Of a stretch of DNA of 64,000 nt, positions 50,190 through 62,164 are shown in pieces. The position numbers and the translations under genes were made by a program. A model generated the notes under the pieces. It saw only the letters and a list, made by a program, of their open reading frames with translations, ran no database searches and had not been told where the DNA came from. The stretch's first letter is position 1. Every line of letters begins with the position of its first letter. The stretch lies in NCBI GenBank assembly GCA_024036415.1, contig JAMWET010006760.1, forward strand, positions 1,077,001-1,141,000. The letters are read 5' to 3'. The stretch comes from Prochilodus magdalenae (lineage: Eukaryota > Chordata > Actinopteri > Characiformes > Prochilodontidae).

Positions 50190-50350
50190 AACTGCTGTAA
50201 GATGGCAAAGATGCATTTGGCCCACATGTCCCAAAACAGATCTGGTCCACTTAAGGCACAGATACAGCAAAGTTGCCTACTAAAGGCTGAGGTGTGACAA
50301 CCCAAGTGCCTTTAACCCATGCGGGCCAGATTTGGGCCAGAACAATTCTG
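50190..50350 (+). repeat. TGGGCC-rich repeat, family F (copy 2)
   Basis: GGCCCACATG, TCTGGTCCACTT, GCGGGCCAGATTTGGGCCAG and TCTGCTGTCTAAGATG match the inverse of the start of 36565-36905. Confidence 0.5.
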
Positions 50351-51164
50351 CTGTCTAAGATGTATAACTGGCCTAGCAACAACTCTGCTAATTCTGTTCT
50401 CTCTGTTTTATGCAAATAACTGTGCTACAACCAATCACGTTGCTGATATGTGGTGAGCCAACCGATTGTGTCCTGCCCATAGTCAAGCCATACACTGATG
50501 TTTTATTACTGGTATGTGTGGCAAATGGGAGACTATTAGATTGATGTAAATGTAGCTGGTGGTGCACAGAATTAAGGCTTTAACTCTGCATGTACTTAAG
50601 GACAATTTATAGTCCAGGAAAGCGTCGCTTGACAATAAAAACCATAGGCCTTCATAGTCCTGTGCCATCAACAACACACTTTGTTTTAATAGCTTACTGT
50701 CATTCTTCAAAATGTGTGTTGTGTCTTTCAAGTCTATTGTTGCCTTCTTTAACTTTGTTTATGTTACCAATCGCAGGCTTACTGTGAGGAGCGTTTGTCA
50801 GCTGGGTGTCTGCTCAGCTTTTTAAGTAGCCTATTTGATGCTGTGCTTTATGCAATTTAGGGTAGCTACAAAGTAAACACAGCCACATGACATGTTCATG
50901 ACCGCACTCCAGAATATAAACTCTGTGTCTCAATTGGAGTTCAGAGTTTGAACTTTCAAATGTATTAATCTTCCAGACAAGGTCTGCAACACCCTAGTGT
51001 GCATACATTTTGTCTCTTGTATTTCATTTATTGTTACTTAGACTTAAATTAGACTTTTACTCAGGACAAACTGGCAGTATTTTAGCCGAATGCCCATAGA
51101 GTGACTAAAGATAACCTTTATGTTAAGCAGAATAAGAAATATAAACTCACCAGACAAAAATGTA
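50351..51164. other. No gene recognised
   Basis: Unique AT-rich DNA. Confidence 0.4.
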
Positions 51165-52395
51165 GTCACCTTGGGGGTTTAAGGTAGTAGTAACTTCAGG
51201 CTCCTGCAGATGGAGCTGCAAGAGGATGATACGGCATGAGATATGGAGATATGGATAAGATATGAGTGATGGAATCCATAGATTAAGAAGAGGTGGTACA
51301 GTGCAGTGAATGTTAAGTCAGGTCAAGATTTATTTATTAAAGCGCTTTTTACAACCGATGTCGTCACAAAGCAGCTGTACAAAGAATCTGGTGTCCAAGC
51401 CCCCAGTGAGCAAGGGGGACAGAGGCAAGGAAAACCTCCCTCAGTTCAAAAGGAAGAAACTATGACAGGAACAAAGACTCAAAAGGGCCCATCCTCCTCG
51501 GGTCAGCACCAGATAACAAGACAAGCAAAGGAAAGGAGCGTATAGTGTTTTGTTAGGCAGAGGAATCAATGTCTGATCAGTCCGTAATTAAGTAGTTGGG
51601 TCATTGGATGGGTCAGCAGGATGCAGGCCAGGCTTCCACAGTGCAGGACAGCCGGGAGCTCCGTGGTGGTTAAAGGCATCAGTGGCTCCCAGTCAGAGCG
51701 GAGGTAGCAACAACATCAGGCCACACAGGATGGGCAGCAGTTCAGCTCAGGCAAAGTGAACATACAGACTGTTAGCTCTGACAGACAATTTGAATACGCT
51801 ATATTGGGTTAACAGAGTGCAGCAGTGACTCCAGCAGGCCTGGCTATTACAGCAGAACTAAAAAGGGAGAGCCAGAAGGTCACAAAGACATGAAGGCTCT
51901 CTGAGAAGTCAGCGTCTTTCTGCTCTATCATCAACAAACCTGACTGAACATGAAGAGCAGCGGAACGACAGCACAAACATTCTTACACAACTTACCAAAA
52001 TACTCTCTGTCAGTGGATCCCTAGAGCTGCACCTTTTACCTAGCAGAAAAACCAAGTACCAACAAAATTTGATGTCTGGAAAAGGGGTTAAAAAGCAGAT
52101 GTTAATTATTGGCAAAAAGGAATGATTTTGGCCATGCCATACCCATACTGGGAAGGAAGTAGCTGGATTTGCAGGTGTATAGAAGCATGCGATCATACGG
52201 GTCTAGCAGCAGTGGCACAAAATCCAGTCTACAGTAAATTCTCCTCAGAATAATTCTTTAATGTAAAAGTGGCTGAACATTGATGTTGCCTACATCCAGA
52301 AATGTGTCCAGTCCATGCCAAATCAAATCAGAACTGTTATTGTATTGTTTTATTACTTTCAGCTTAATGTGTGCTATTAATGCTTTGGCATTTGT
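51165..52395 (+). mobile_element. Family A copy 5, split by a nested insertion
   Basis: Left part 51165-51316 opens AGTCACCTTGGGGGTTTAAG and contains AGGCTCCTGCAGATG and AGGTGGTACAGTGCA as at 40.2 kb. Right part 52099-52395 continues with the helix-turn-helix region (KEVAGFAGV in the plus frame, now with stops) and the CATCCAGAAATGTGTCCAG end. A 782-bp segment separates the two halves. Without it the family A alignment is continuous. Confidence 0.8.
51317..52098 (+). mobile_element. Nested insertion G inside family A
   Basis: Begins GTCAGGTCAAGATTTATTTA, then AGCGCTTTTTACAACCGATG, a start shared by a very abundant teleost dispersed repeat. ATGTTAA occurs at both edges (51310-51316 and 52099-52105), compatible with a 7-bp target duplication. 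The 79-codon frame at 51306-51545 runs through it and is probably not a gene. Class unknown. Confidence 0.65.
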
Positions 52396-52429
52396 ATGTA
52401 ACGTGTGTATTAGGTTTATGCAACATTTT

Positions 52430-52620
52430 GAGGATCTTTCTTGCTTGTGGGGATTATAAGATGGTCCCACAATGTAAATCACTACATCTTAAGGTGAAGA
52501 CATGATTTAAAATGGAAGTTAATCTCCAGGAAATAAAGAGTAGTCTATATAATGTCCCCACAATTCACATAAACACACAATTGTGTGTTTGTATCAGAAT
52601 ATGCTTGTAGGCATGTGTGC
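52430..52620 (+). repeat. Possible TCCCCACAA-type repeat
   Basis: GGTCCCACAATGTAAATCAC and ATGTCCCCACAATTCACATA followed by GTGTGTTTG resemble the repeat at 26810-27135. Weak. Confidence 0.3.
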
Positions 52621-52629
52621 TGCCATGTG

Positions 52630-52830
52630 TGGGTGGTAGTTTCCCAGCGGTTAGAGACCTTTTCTATAGTTCAGGAGGTCAGGCATTTGATCTGAGCCCA
52701 TGTCTACCACTACTGCTCCAGAGAAACTGCAACTCTGTAGTTAATGTGACATGAGGGATAAAAATGTCAGTTCAGATCTAAATATAAATCCAAATATAAA
52801 TACGATCCTTCAGGAAACCAGAAGTTCTTC
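52630..52830 (+). mobile_element. Possible degraded tRNA-derived SINE
   Basis: GTTTCCCAGCGGTTAGAGAC resembles an A-box-like tRNA head and GGTCAGGCATTTGATC a degenerate B box at about 52678. The body that follows is not recognisable. Low confidence. Confidence 0.3.
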
Positions 52831-53144
52831 TACTGTATGTCCGCTGACATTTTGAATAGTTTCAATGATCCATCCTTTTAAATGGCAACACTTTGTACTT
52901 GGGTTCTCTACACTCTCAAAACTGTTGAATGAAAAGAGAGCGTCAGGTCTATCCTGCATTGCTCTCTGTAATGGCTCTCCTCCGCTCCCCTACCAGCCAT
53001 ACTGGTGTCACTGGCAACTTAGCAGCTCTAAATTGCCCCCGCCCAGCACCATGAACACAAAGGACCAGAGAACAACAGAGAACAACAGAGTGGCGCAGCC
53101 AACTTTCAGATAATGGTCTGTGCTTTAAGCCTGGAAATTGAAGT
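52831..53144. other. No gene recognised
   Basis: A short frame at 52865-53113 has no family resemblance. Confidence 0.4.
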
Positions 53145-53370
53145 GTATACCAGAGAGAGAGAAAGAGAGAGAGAGAGGGAGAGACAGAAACTGAAGGAGA
53201 GTTAGAGAGAGAGAGATGGAGAGAGACAGTAAGCTTGAGAGAGAGTGACAGACAGGAGAGAGATTGAAGGAGAAAAAGAGAGAGAGAGGAGAAAGCAAAA
53301 GAGCAGGATTCTAAGAAAAGATAGGAGAAAGAAAGAGAAAGGAAGAGAGACAGAGACAGAGAGAGTATAT
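53145..53370 (+). repeat. GA-rich polypurine tract
   Basis: GAGAGA and GAAAGA words over about 225 bp on the plus strand. Confidence 0.9.
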
Positions 53371-54221
53371 AGTGAGGTGAGTGACTCTTACCCCTCTTGC
53401 TGCTTTTGTCAAGGTCTCAGCTTAAAGCCTTATAAGCTGAACTCCAGCAGGAGCAGCAGCAGCAGAAGCACAATAACGAAGCAGCGCTGTCATCTGCCCT
53501 GCTCAGCCTGAGCCCTCTGGAGCGCAGAGCAGAGACCAGCGTCCCTCAGGGCTCAGACCACCACACATGGACTATCATCAAGTCCAATAAAGTCCCCTGA
53601 TCAAAGAACAGGGGAAATCAAGTCAAATTCACAGTGTTCTCCTTGGGCTTTTAGAGAACAGACTTTTGGAGGATCAAAGGCCGTGTAGTACTATGGGTTA
53701 TTTACTGAGAAGTAAATATTTGGAAACAGTCAAGATTTCTTTTTTTCTTTAATTTCTTTTGTCCTACTTTTACTTCTTCTACTCTTTCTTCTTCTCCGTG
53801 TCTCTCTTTTACACTTTCTGAACAATTCCTGTACGCTATAAGAGAAAGGTCATTTTTTAAAACTACATCTCAACTACATCCAGTGGTCTACTGTCTTTTC
53901 ATGACAGCATGCAATCCGTTTGTTACAGCTAATATTGCATTCTGAATGTGTGTTGTGATGTGCCACAAAATCCATCCTGAGGTTTTCAAATGTATCAAGG
54001 GCGTTTATGAGGACACTATGAGTTAAGGCTGCTGCTTTTTTAATATTCAATAATGTTGATTGTACATATTTTTGTAAACTCACAGTGAACTTCATCTTCG
54101 TAGATAAGGAAGTCAAGATTTATCAACATTATTTTCCATCTGACCACTGTTTTTTGAGGTTATGGCTAAATCATCCAGTTATGGCATGGAAAGGTTTTTT
54201 GTGCCAGTTCTAGCAAAGAAA
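53371..54221. other. No gene recognised
   Basis: Includes (AGC)n-like words at 53444-53467 and a CT-rich patch at 53740-53815. Confidence 0.45.
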
Positions 54222-54372
54222 AATACACTCATTGTCAGAAAATAGCTGTGCCATGCTGTTGGGAGGGAAAATACAGATATAAAGGCAGGAACATTAAATG
54301 ATAATAAATTTACATTGCTATATTTATTGAGCTACACATACAGAAGTGGTGTCTCATATTGAAAGCTGCTGT
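54222..54372 (-). mobile_element. Family B terminal fragment (copy 3, inverted)
   Basis: Matches the inverse of 62700-62853: CACTCATTGTCAGAAAATAG, CAGGAACATTAAATGATAA, TAAATTTACATTGC, GAGCTACACATACAGAAGTG. Only the right end remains. Confidence 0.75.
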
Positions 54373-54374
54373 AG

Positions 54375-54778
54375 TGACAATATAAGCAGCTGTCACACTT
54401 TTTCCCTCTGCCTCTGATCTCCTGAACTCCAACTCCCCAAATCCAGAGTACTTATTACCTGTTATTCCCCATTATGTGTGTTTCCTTATATACCCCTGGT
54501 TTTCCACTCACACTTTGCAAAGTATTGGCACACCCCTAGTATACAGAGCGTTCTATCCTTGTGATTTCACATTCTGATCTTTTGGCTTTGACTCTGATTG
54601 GTCTGATTACTTGGTTTGTAATTACATTTTGTTTTTGACTCTCACTTGCTTCCTGGTTTATGATTTTGCCTGTCCCCTGTTCACCTAGATTCTGTTATTG
54701 AGCCTGATTGAAAACCCAGCTTTGTGTTTACCTCAACGTGTGTCATTCTGACTTTATCAAGCATTACAGCAGCATTAT
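54375..54778 (+). repeat. LTR-like repeat, family D (copy 5)
   Basis: Directly follows the family B end. CTCACACTTTGCAAAGTATTGGC at about 54507 matches GCTCATTGCAAAGTATTGCC at 57654, and the T-rich 3' half runs TTGGCTTTGACTCTGATTGG to a GCATTACA end. Confidence 0.5.
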
Positions 54779-56217
54779 CCAAGTGTTGGTTTCAGAAACA
54801 GATAAAGTTACATCACAAGTCTTTACGCATCTCAACAAGAACAAGTATTGATATTTTTATTTATTTTCACATACTGTATGTACCATGTTACAGTTATTAA
54901 AACTCACTCAAAGCATCACAGCATGCAGGACATTGGTGGATAAAAGTGCATTTATGGTGCTCTTTTCTCACTCTTCTTCTTTCACCCCTCATTGCTCACT
55001 CGCAACTCAAGTTCCAATATTCACAAACCCAGACCCAATAGTGTCACAGTAAAAACTGCATGAGAAATAATATTTGAAGTAATAATATTTACTAAAAATG
55101 CATCTGAAATTATTTTCATTCTTTAATGAAATTAATGGCCACCAGGGATCCAGCAGGAAGCGGTCAGTAACAGTTTCTAGCTCTGCTATAGCTTCAGACT
55201 TCTCAAAGACTTCTTCAAGACTCTCAAAGACACAGTGTGTACAGGGGTGTGCTAAACTGTTGTGAAAAATCTCAGGTAAGTTTTGTGTTCGCCAATGTGT
55301 TCTTGTCTAAAATGTAAACTAAATATTTGTCATATCATAAACAATAAGCAGATTTGATCAGCAAGGGGTCACAGGTCCCATGGCAATTTACATGTACATG
55401 CAGACCACTGCTATGTCTTGGAGCGCATTCTGGGTAGCGCCTGTCGTCAGGTTGCTGGCTTCTCTGCTGTGTGTGTGTGTGTGCGTGTGTGATGAGGGCA
55501 GAATGCAGGAGGGGGGACTGGAGGTGGTAATTTCTGCTGTCTCACCTCAGCGCCTTTCCCCATTTCACTCTGATTAGCTTCAATAATGCAGCGCACTCAT
55601 CTCCACCCCTAATGAAGAAAAAGGGTGAATAGAGGAGAGAAAGAGCAGTAGAGGGGTGCAAGCAAGTGAGGGATGGAGAGAGTGCTGTGACTGCCCCATC
55701 CAAAACTAAAAGCCTAAATCAGCTGCTGCCATCTGCATTCGTCCTGTAACACGTAGCACATTTCAAATTTAAAAGAGCATTTGAGAGATGTGGATCTCGC
55801 ACTAGATAGCTTTTACTGAGAACAGAAACTCATTTTTCTTCATATATTTGACTCGTTTGAACACACGTCTCACTCGATGTCATGCAAAAAATGATGTATG
55901 GCGAAAAGCAGTGCAAATCAATGTTGATCCAGGGTTAGTTAACCACAGAATGTAGACATAGAATCAATAATGCAATGTAGAATCAGTGTTTGAGTGGTTG
56001 CTGAAATATCAGAAGTAAAGTTTAGTCAAACAAATTCACCCGATCTCCTGTACTGCCATTCTTACCATTCCTAAATTTGCATTCTGACTCTTTTCCAAAC
56101 CCTTTGCATGATTAAATAATTGAGATGAAAAACAAATATCATTCAGACAAACTTAACAAGAATTTAGAACTATTTGCCATTTATACTTGTCTTCTGCATT
56201 CAAACTAAAGTGTAACA
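54779..56217. other. No gene recognised; possible conserved DNA near 55380-55760
   Basis: GT microsatellite at 55471-55491 lies within otherwise unique DNA that contains GATTAGCTTCAATAATGCAG. The rest is AT-rich. Confidence 0.4.
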
Positions 56218-56268
56218 CCCACATAGACACACTAGGGGGCAGGGAACACACTTGCCCTGAGGTTGTAG
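56218..56268 (-). mobile_element. Short SINE body fragment (antisense)
   Basis: ACACACTAGGGGGCAGGGAA and ACACACTTGCCCTGAGG are the inverse of the conserved CACTGCCCCCTAGTGTGT region of the SINE at 5080-5385. It is about 50 bp long. Confidence 0.45.
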
Positions 56269-57499
56269 TGTATATAACATGTGGTGTCTACAACTGTCTC
56301 ATATTTAGCTCTTTTTAGTACTATACAAAACCAGCGTTTCTGATCAAATAAATGAACATACAAGGTGTTTTCTTTATTATGTTTTTTTTTTTTTTTGCAG
56401 CATTAGGCTGCCTGCTATTGTATGACAGTAACACTTCACTGTAAGGTGTTGTTCATAAGGCTACATGAGCTAACCTACATAAGCTAATCATGACAAGGAC
56501 ATAACTAACGTTGCTCAAACCTGTTGACTTTACCTAACTTGGCAAATGTAGCCTTTATAGAGAATGATACGTGTTAATAAGCATTTATAAACACACATAA
56601 GGTTATGTCAGTTGCCATGACATGCATATGTAGGCCTCACATATCTCTATGATATACCCTGCAGTAAAGATTTACCAGTATTACTTTTAGCAGTACTGTG
56701 TTTAAAGTGGAGAACTATCTACTCAAAAAAAAAAAAACATCTCTTTACAGGGCCCTTTATGTCACCCAGGCTTTTCTATGCTGCCTAACCTCTACATCCA
56801 CCTGTACAGCACTTGTCAGGCAAGTTTCCTAAATCTTGTCTTAAACATGAGCCCAACTTTGACATGCGAAAGGTTTTAGTGCTGTAATCCTCCAGAAAGC
56901 TTTTGTTAGTCATTTCCTTGCTTGAATGCTGTAAAGTGTTGAGAGCTGTGGCCCCCGCACCAGTCTGCCATCTGCACTCCACTCTTCAGTGATGTTGTCT
57001 GACTTTTTTCCTGAGCTCCAGGACCTGAAAGAGAACTAATGGCGTCTTGTGAGTGCCCTTGTCAGGAAAGCAAATCACCTTCAGGAAGAGTAGGAGCCCT
57101 CTAGTGTGACAGAGAACATTGGCTCTGTGTGCGTGCGAGAAGTGGAGGGAAAAGTGAATTCGATGCTCTTTTGACCCAATCTATAAAACATCAGAAAGTT
57201 TTAGATGAGTGTTCTGGCCTAAAACCTCTAGCAATTAATATGGCATGTGTTGTGTAATACTTCCAAGCAGAAATGCAATTTATAATTTAGTATCTTTCAC
57301 GCTTCAGGGTTCATCAACTCACTACAAGACTCAGCATGCTTAATGTAAATACATCACTGGATGTCCCAGTGACAAATCTCCTGATGTAAAGGCTAATAAA
57401 GACATTTGTTGTGCTGGCTAGTGTTAGGTATACACCTGTACACTTCCATTGCTTGTCAAATTTTGTTAATACAATAATTCAGCTGAATGAAAAATTCTA
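56269..57499. other. No gene recognised
   Basis: A T run at 56381-56396 followed by GCAGCATTAG. Nothing else recognised. Confidence 0.4.
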
Positions 57500-57970
57500 A
57501 GAGCTGGACTCCATTTCCCATAACCCACCACCTGATGTCACGTGTCCATCCTTGCCCAATCACACCCCGTTGCCTCGCTCTCGGTCTCCAGAATATTGAT
57601 TGGTCACCTGATGTTAATTAGTCTGTTTGTTTAAATACTTCTCTCTCGCACTGGCTCATTGCAAAGTATTGCCACCCTGTTGTGTACCGAGCGTTCTCTC
57701 TGTGTTTGATCTTGTGTTAGTCTGGCTTTTGACTCCATTTTGATTCTCTGGTTTACTCTTACTTGTTTATCCCCTTTGATATCTCTGCCTAGTCTGATTG
57801 TTTGCTTGGTTTGACCCTAGCCTGTTTATTGACTACGACTCTGTTTAGTCCTTGATTGTCTTTCCTTGTTCTTGGTGTTGCTGTGATTCAGTACAACCTC
57901 TTTAATAAACTGTGCCTTGCTTTTAATTCAGCACGCATCACAATCTGTTTATCCATCGTCACAGCCACCA
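57500..57970 (+). repeat. LTR-like repeat, family D (best copy)
   Basis: Starts near GACTCCATTTCCCATAACCC, TGATGTCACGTG, ATTGATTGGTCACCTGATG, then the GGCTCATTGCAAAGTATTGC block, a long T-rich stretch, AATAAA at 57904-57909 and an end CATCGTCACAG. The organisation (upstream element-like sequence, one polyadenylation signal, end about 50 bp later) suits a solitary LTR. No retroviral genes are nearby. Confidence 0.6.
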
Positions 57971-58084
57971 AGAAGTCACCTTTCAAAATATACATCTGCC
58001 TTCAAGAAATACCATCAGAAGAGTGTTCTCCTCGTCTTTAAACATATTCAGCAAATCTATTAAACCACTTTATGATATACATAC

Positions 58085-58520
58085 ACTCATCGTCACAAAA
58101 TAGTTGCAGCTGAGGGAATCAACCATCAGTAATGAAACTTCAGCAGGTCATCTTCAGTGATGAGTCCTGCTTTTGTCTTGGTGGAGACACCATGGTCAGC
58201 GGCAAGATGAACGGTTTGTTGTCATGTGTCACATGTCCAGAAGGCCTGGTGTCACTCCACCTCCACCCTTACAACAAAATTTGCAGGAGCTGCATGAGAA
58301 TATTTCAACTGCCTGAGATGAATTATGACAGGACACCATTAGGAACCTCAACAACTCCATGCCGAGACGTCTGGCATGTTGCATTAGCACTACCTCCAAG
58401 GTACAACTGTGTTGTTGACAGTGAGTGTGTAATAATAGAGATCATACTTTCATCATTACAGCTAAACAGCATTTGTCCAGGGGGCTGCTACAGGCTTCGT
58501 GCACTCATGCCAAGTTAAAT
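58085..58520 (+). mobile_element. Family B Tc1 derivative (copy 4)
   Basis: Opens CACTCATCGTCACAAAATAG. The frame at 58132 reads VIFSDESCFCLGGD, the first catalytic Asp block (GAT at 58159-58161). It then meets the shared junction (CAAGATGAACGGTTTGTTG at about 58204) and the C-terminal region. The second Asp and Glu are deleted. The 128-codon frame is a fusion artefact of this deletion. Confidence 0.8.
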
Positions 58521-58989
58521 TAAGTATACAGTGCATTTACGGAGAGCAATGAGTCATTTAAGTTCTGTTAAATTAATTCTTGACCTAAAATGGTACACAG
58601 ATATACTGTGTAATATAGACCTTCTTGTTTTTAGAGAGTGGTTTTCTTGTTTTTGTAACGCATTCACATCTCTCTCTCTCTCTCTCTCTCCCTCTCTCTC
58701 TCAGTTGAGCGCAGATGATAAGCAATAATGTTATTTATTATGCAGGAACGTATTTTTGTTGTTGAATAAGTTTTAAATAACACACATACACGAACACACT
58801 CTCCCTCAGTCACTCAGCTGCCTGTCTGGTGGTCATCAGGCAGGCTGTCGTCATGTCAGCTTTCACAAAAGGACTGTGACATGTTCATTAAGCAGCAGGG
58901 ATCCCATTACAGCACTCACCAGCCTCTCTGTCATATCCCTCACACATAATTAGTCAGAAAAACGGCCAGCAGAAAGCTAATTGCCCTCC
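58521..58989. other. CT microsatellite and possible conserved DNA
   Basis: (CT)n at 58668-58703. The stretch 58800-58985 is unique and contains TAATTAGTCAG, and could be regulatory. Confidence 0.4.
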
Positions 58990-59434
58990 TACTCTCTCTT
59001 TCTCACTCTCTCTCTCTCTTTCTCATTCTCTTTTCATCTGCCTCTATGCTGACTCTATTTCTGTCTCTTCCTTTTTCTTTTCCTGTGCTTGTATACTCTC
59101 TCCATTTCTCCCTTCTGTTCTCCCCTTTTCTGTTCCTATGTTTAATTCCTCTGGTTGTATGCTTTCTCTACTTCTCTCTACTTCTTTTTTTACCAGCATC
59201 TATGCTCGCTATATTTCTTTCTATTTCTCTCTCTTCCCCGCTTCACTTCTCTCTGTTTTGGTTTCTTTAATTCTGTTCTCTCTCTATTTCTCACTTTTCA
59301 TCTGCTTCTCTGCCCTTTCTACTTCTCTCTTCTTTTCTTTCTCTTCTCACATTTTCTCTCTGCTTCTGTGCCGTCTGTTTTTCCTTTGCCTGTATGCTCT
59401 CTGTCTATTTTTCTGCTTCTATGCTCTATCCTGC

Positions 59435-59487
<53 letters not shown>

Positions 59488-59590
59488 CCCTGATCCTCTC
59501 TTTGTTTGTTCTCCCTCTCTTGCTCCTCTCCTCTCTGCTGTTCTTCTATTCTCTGTGTTTGGAGCATTGTTCTCCATGTCTGTGTGATGG
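58990..59590 (-). repeat. 600-bp polypyrimidine tract with (CT)n core
   Basis: Plus strand is almost all C and T, with a perfect (CT)n at 59438-59484. Four long frames (74-149 codons) in Ser/Leu/Phe are artefacts. Confidence 0.93.
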
Positions 59591-62164
59591 ACACTCACAG
59601 TGTCTCTGAGAGAACTGCCCTGTAACCACTGTTTCCTTGTGTTTCTTTCACATCTAGCCTAAAGCTCTTTTCTATGCTGGACTAGTTTTACCAGAGGAGC
59701 TTCTCATACAGAATAAAGTAATTTACCAAAATCACCACACACAGCCCGGAGTGAAACACCATGTCCTGCATTCATGACAACTGGATGCTCTAATTTTTAT
59801 AACTCAGAACTGCCAACTTCCAAACTCAGAGCATTCATTCAACCTCAGCTATTTGACATAGTAGGTAGCAGGGGTTTGGGTACTGTGTAAATATAACAAG
59901 TTCTAGAAAAGTTCATTTATTCTTTCATTCATTCATTTACTCACTCGTTTCTAAGCAATTTATTATTAAGGTCCCTTTTAAAATGAATGCAGGCAATGAT
60001 CTGTTACAATACAGTCACCACTAATAACACCAGTTTGGTACAATTTAGATTTTTCTCACTGAAAAAAATAGAAACTACCCTGTTCTTTATCATCTGGTCA
60101 TTAATAGCAATAACCCAGAAGTTTATGTCATTGCTACAAGCTATTCATAATTCCTAATAATGACAAAAACACAGAGCACAACCAGGTTAGCTGTTAGCAC
60201 CTAGCAGAGATCAGTAATTTACTGAAGAACAGCAGTAAAAACACTAGTACATGTAGACATAAAGATAATGTAGAATCTATACCGGATGAAATCAAAGATC
60301 TCAGTTAACCACCTCCCCAGTTTGAACTGACTCTAGTCCCTCATTACAGACACACACACTCATTCGTATTCCAAGTAACCCACATACAGCACCTATAGAG
60401 AATGGCCTCTTGTGGCTGGCTAAGAACAGGATTATGGAGGAAAAGCTTTAATAAAGAGATAGTAGAGACAGAACTGCACCTGAACATACTGATGTTAGTC
60501 CTTTACTGTTGCACAGCCGGGCTTGGAGAGACACAAGTTCTTTGCTAACACTGAATGTATAACACTGAACACTGGATTTACATAGTTCAAAAATAACAAT
60601 AGCAAAAATTGCGTAATAGGCTGATCTGTAAATACATTTCCAGCTCGTATTTGAAACTGAAAAGAACAGTGCCGAAGAGGGACAAAGCAATTCATCGAGG
60701 AGTTATCTCTTGTTTCAAGACAGTTTGTGAGAGGAGTGAGAGAGGAGGGAGCAGAAATCCTCACCAAATGTGTCCTTTTGTCTGTACAACTGGACGATTT
60801 AGCTCATTTGTCGGCCTGTTTGTGTCTGCTTTTGTTTGCCCATTGTTTCTTCAGCCTGCCAGGCAATGTAGACGCCTACAGGACATTTCAGAAGGGAGAC
60901 GACTGTACACAGCTAGAGTTAGTGCTCTGTATGCCTGAAGCTTTCGCTATTAATTCATTCCACCAACCCAGACAGAAATGGCAGGTAAACCTGTCAACCT
61001 TATTTCTCCTAAAAGAAGGCCTATAATTTATTTGTTAAAGATATTTTTGGGGGGAGTGTGGGGGGGCGGGAGGGGGGTTTGCAGGGCTTTATGTGTGTGT
61101 GTATATGTGTGCGCACATTTCCTCTGTGTGTACGCCTGTGTCTCTGGCTCTATCTGTGTTTGCGCTCCTTGTAATCCTGTAATCCACACAGTATGGGTTC
61201 CAGGTAGGCTGTCCTTGCAGTAAGTCTGTGAGCTCTCTTGCCTGCTTTAACTCTTTCCCCCGGCACTGTGCCCATCTGTTTGTTTTTGTACCTTGGGCCT
61301 TCTGCCTGTACGGCAGCAGAGGAGAGCTTTGGTGCTGGTGGAGTGGATTGTGTTGGTGCTGTTGGAGGGCAAGGGGAGAGCTGGACAGCGATGTCCAGCC
61401 ACAAGGGCTTCATCTGGGCCATTGCCTGCAGGCTGCTGGGCTTCGACCAGATAAAAGACTTACAGCTCTTCAGAGAGCTGTGTTCATTTAAACGCAAAGG
61501 GCTGGAGGCACTGCAGAGAGGCCAGCCTTATAAAGCAGCATTCTCAGTCCAGCGAGACCACAGGTTCACTTTAATTAGGAGCCTATACCTCTTGTTCACT
61601 GCCTCTTCTTTCCTTTTGTTTTTTCTTTCTTTCTCACTAACAACAATGCTCTGAAATTAATCTGTCTGAATTTAATGTATGAGGTTTGCTGACATTTGTC
61701 CTTCACTTGATGGAGAAAGTAACATTTGAGGGTGATTTTGATTGGCTGAGTGGCATGATAATCATGGTTGTGCAAAAATATGGCACAATAAATTATTTTC
61801 ATATTTCATTAAAACCATTGTATATTAACATGCATTAGAAGTTAAGACAGATATTGCCTTCTCCCATGAAGTTACCACAGCAATGCGTTTAAGTAACATA
61901 AGAATTATATATACATTTGGATTATTTAAAGAAGCAACAGGTAAATTGACTCTATGTATCAAATTCATACTCCACACAGTCTCTCCTCCTCCATCTTTTC
62001 TTATCATCTGTTTAAGAATGTAAGTTTATATCACTTATTTTGATTGTTTTGCTTTTATTGCAGAGAGTGTGCAGTGCTTCTTCTTGATCTTGACAGGATG
62101 GGTCAGTGATAGCTGGTAAGCATACTCATTTCAGTAGATATCTCTGGAACACAATACATACACA
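59591..62164. other. No gene called; G-rich motif and one unresolved open frame
   Basis: A G-quadruplex-type motif lies at 61049-61077. A 138-codon plus frame at 61238-61654 includes MSSHKGFIWAIACRLLGFDQ and IKDLQLFRELCSFKRKG, which looks protein-like but matches nothing I know and lacks good splice sites. Left uncalled. Confidence 0.4.
61049..61077 (+). other. G-quadruplex-type motif
   Basis: Runs of six, seven, three and six G (interrupted by AGTGT, C and A) within 29 bp fit the G3+N1-7 pattern. It follows an ATATTTTT run. Confidence 0.75.

Noticed and set aside
51306..51545. 79-codon frame as a gene
   Set aside because: It lies within the nested repeat G and reads repeat sequence known to be abundant in fish.
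59046..59609. Overlapping Ser/Leu/Phe-rich frames resembling membrane proteins
   Set aside because: They are produced by a 600-bp CT-rich tract in several frames at once.
60448..61026. Overlapping frames of 80-109 codons on both strands
   Set aside because: Mutually overlapping, no domains, no start context or splice logic that favours any one.
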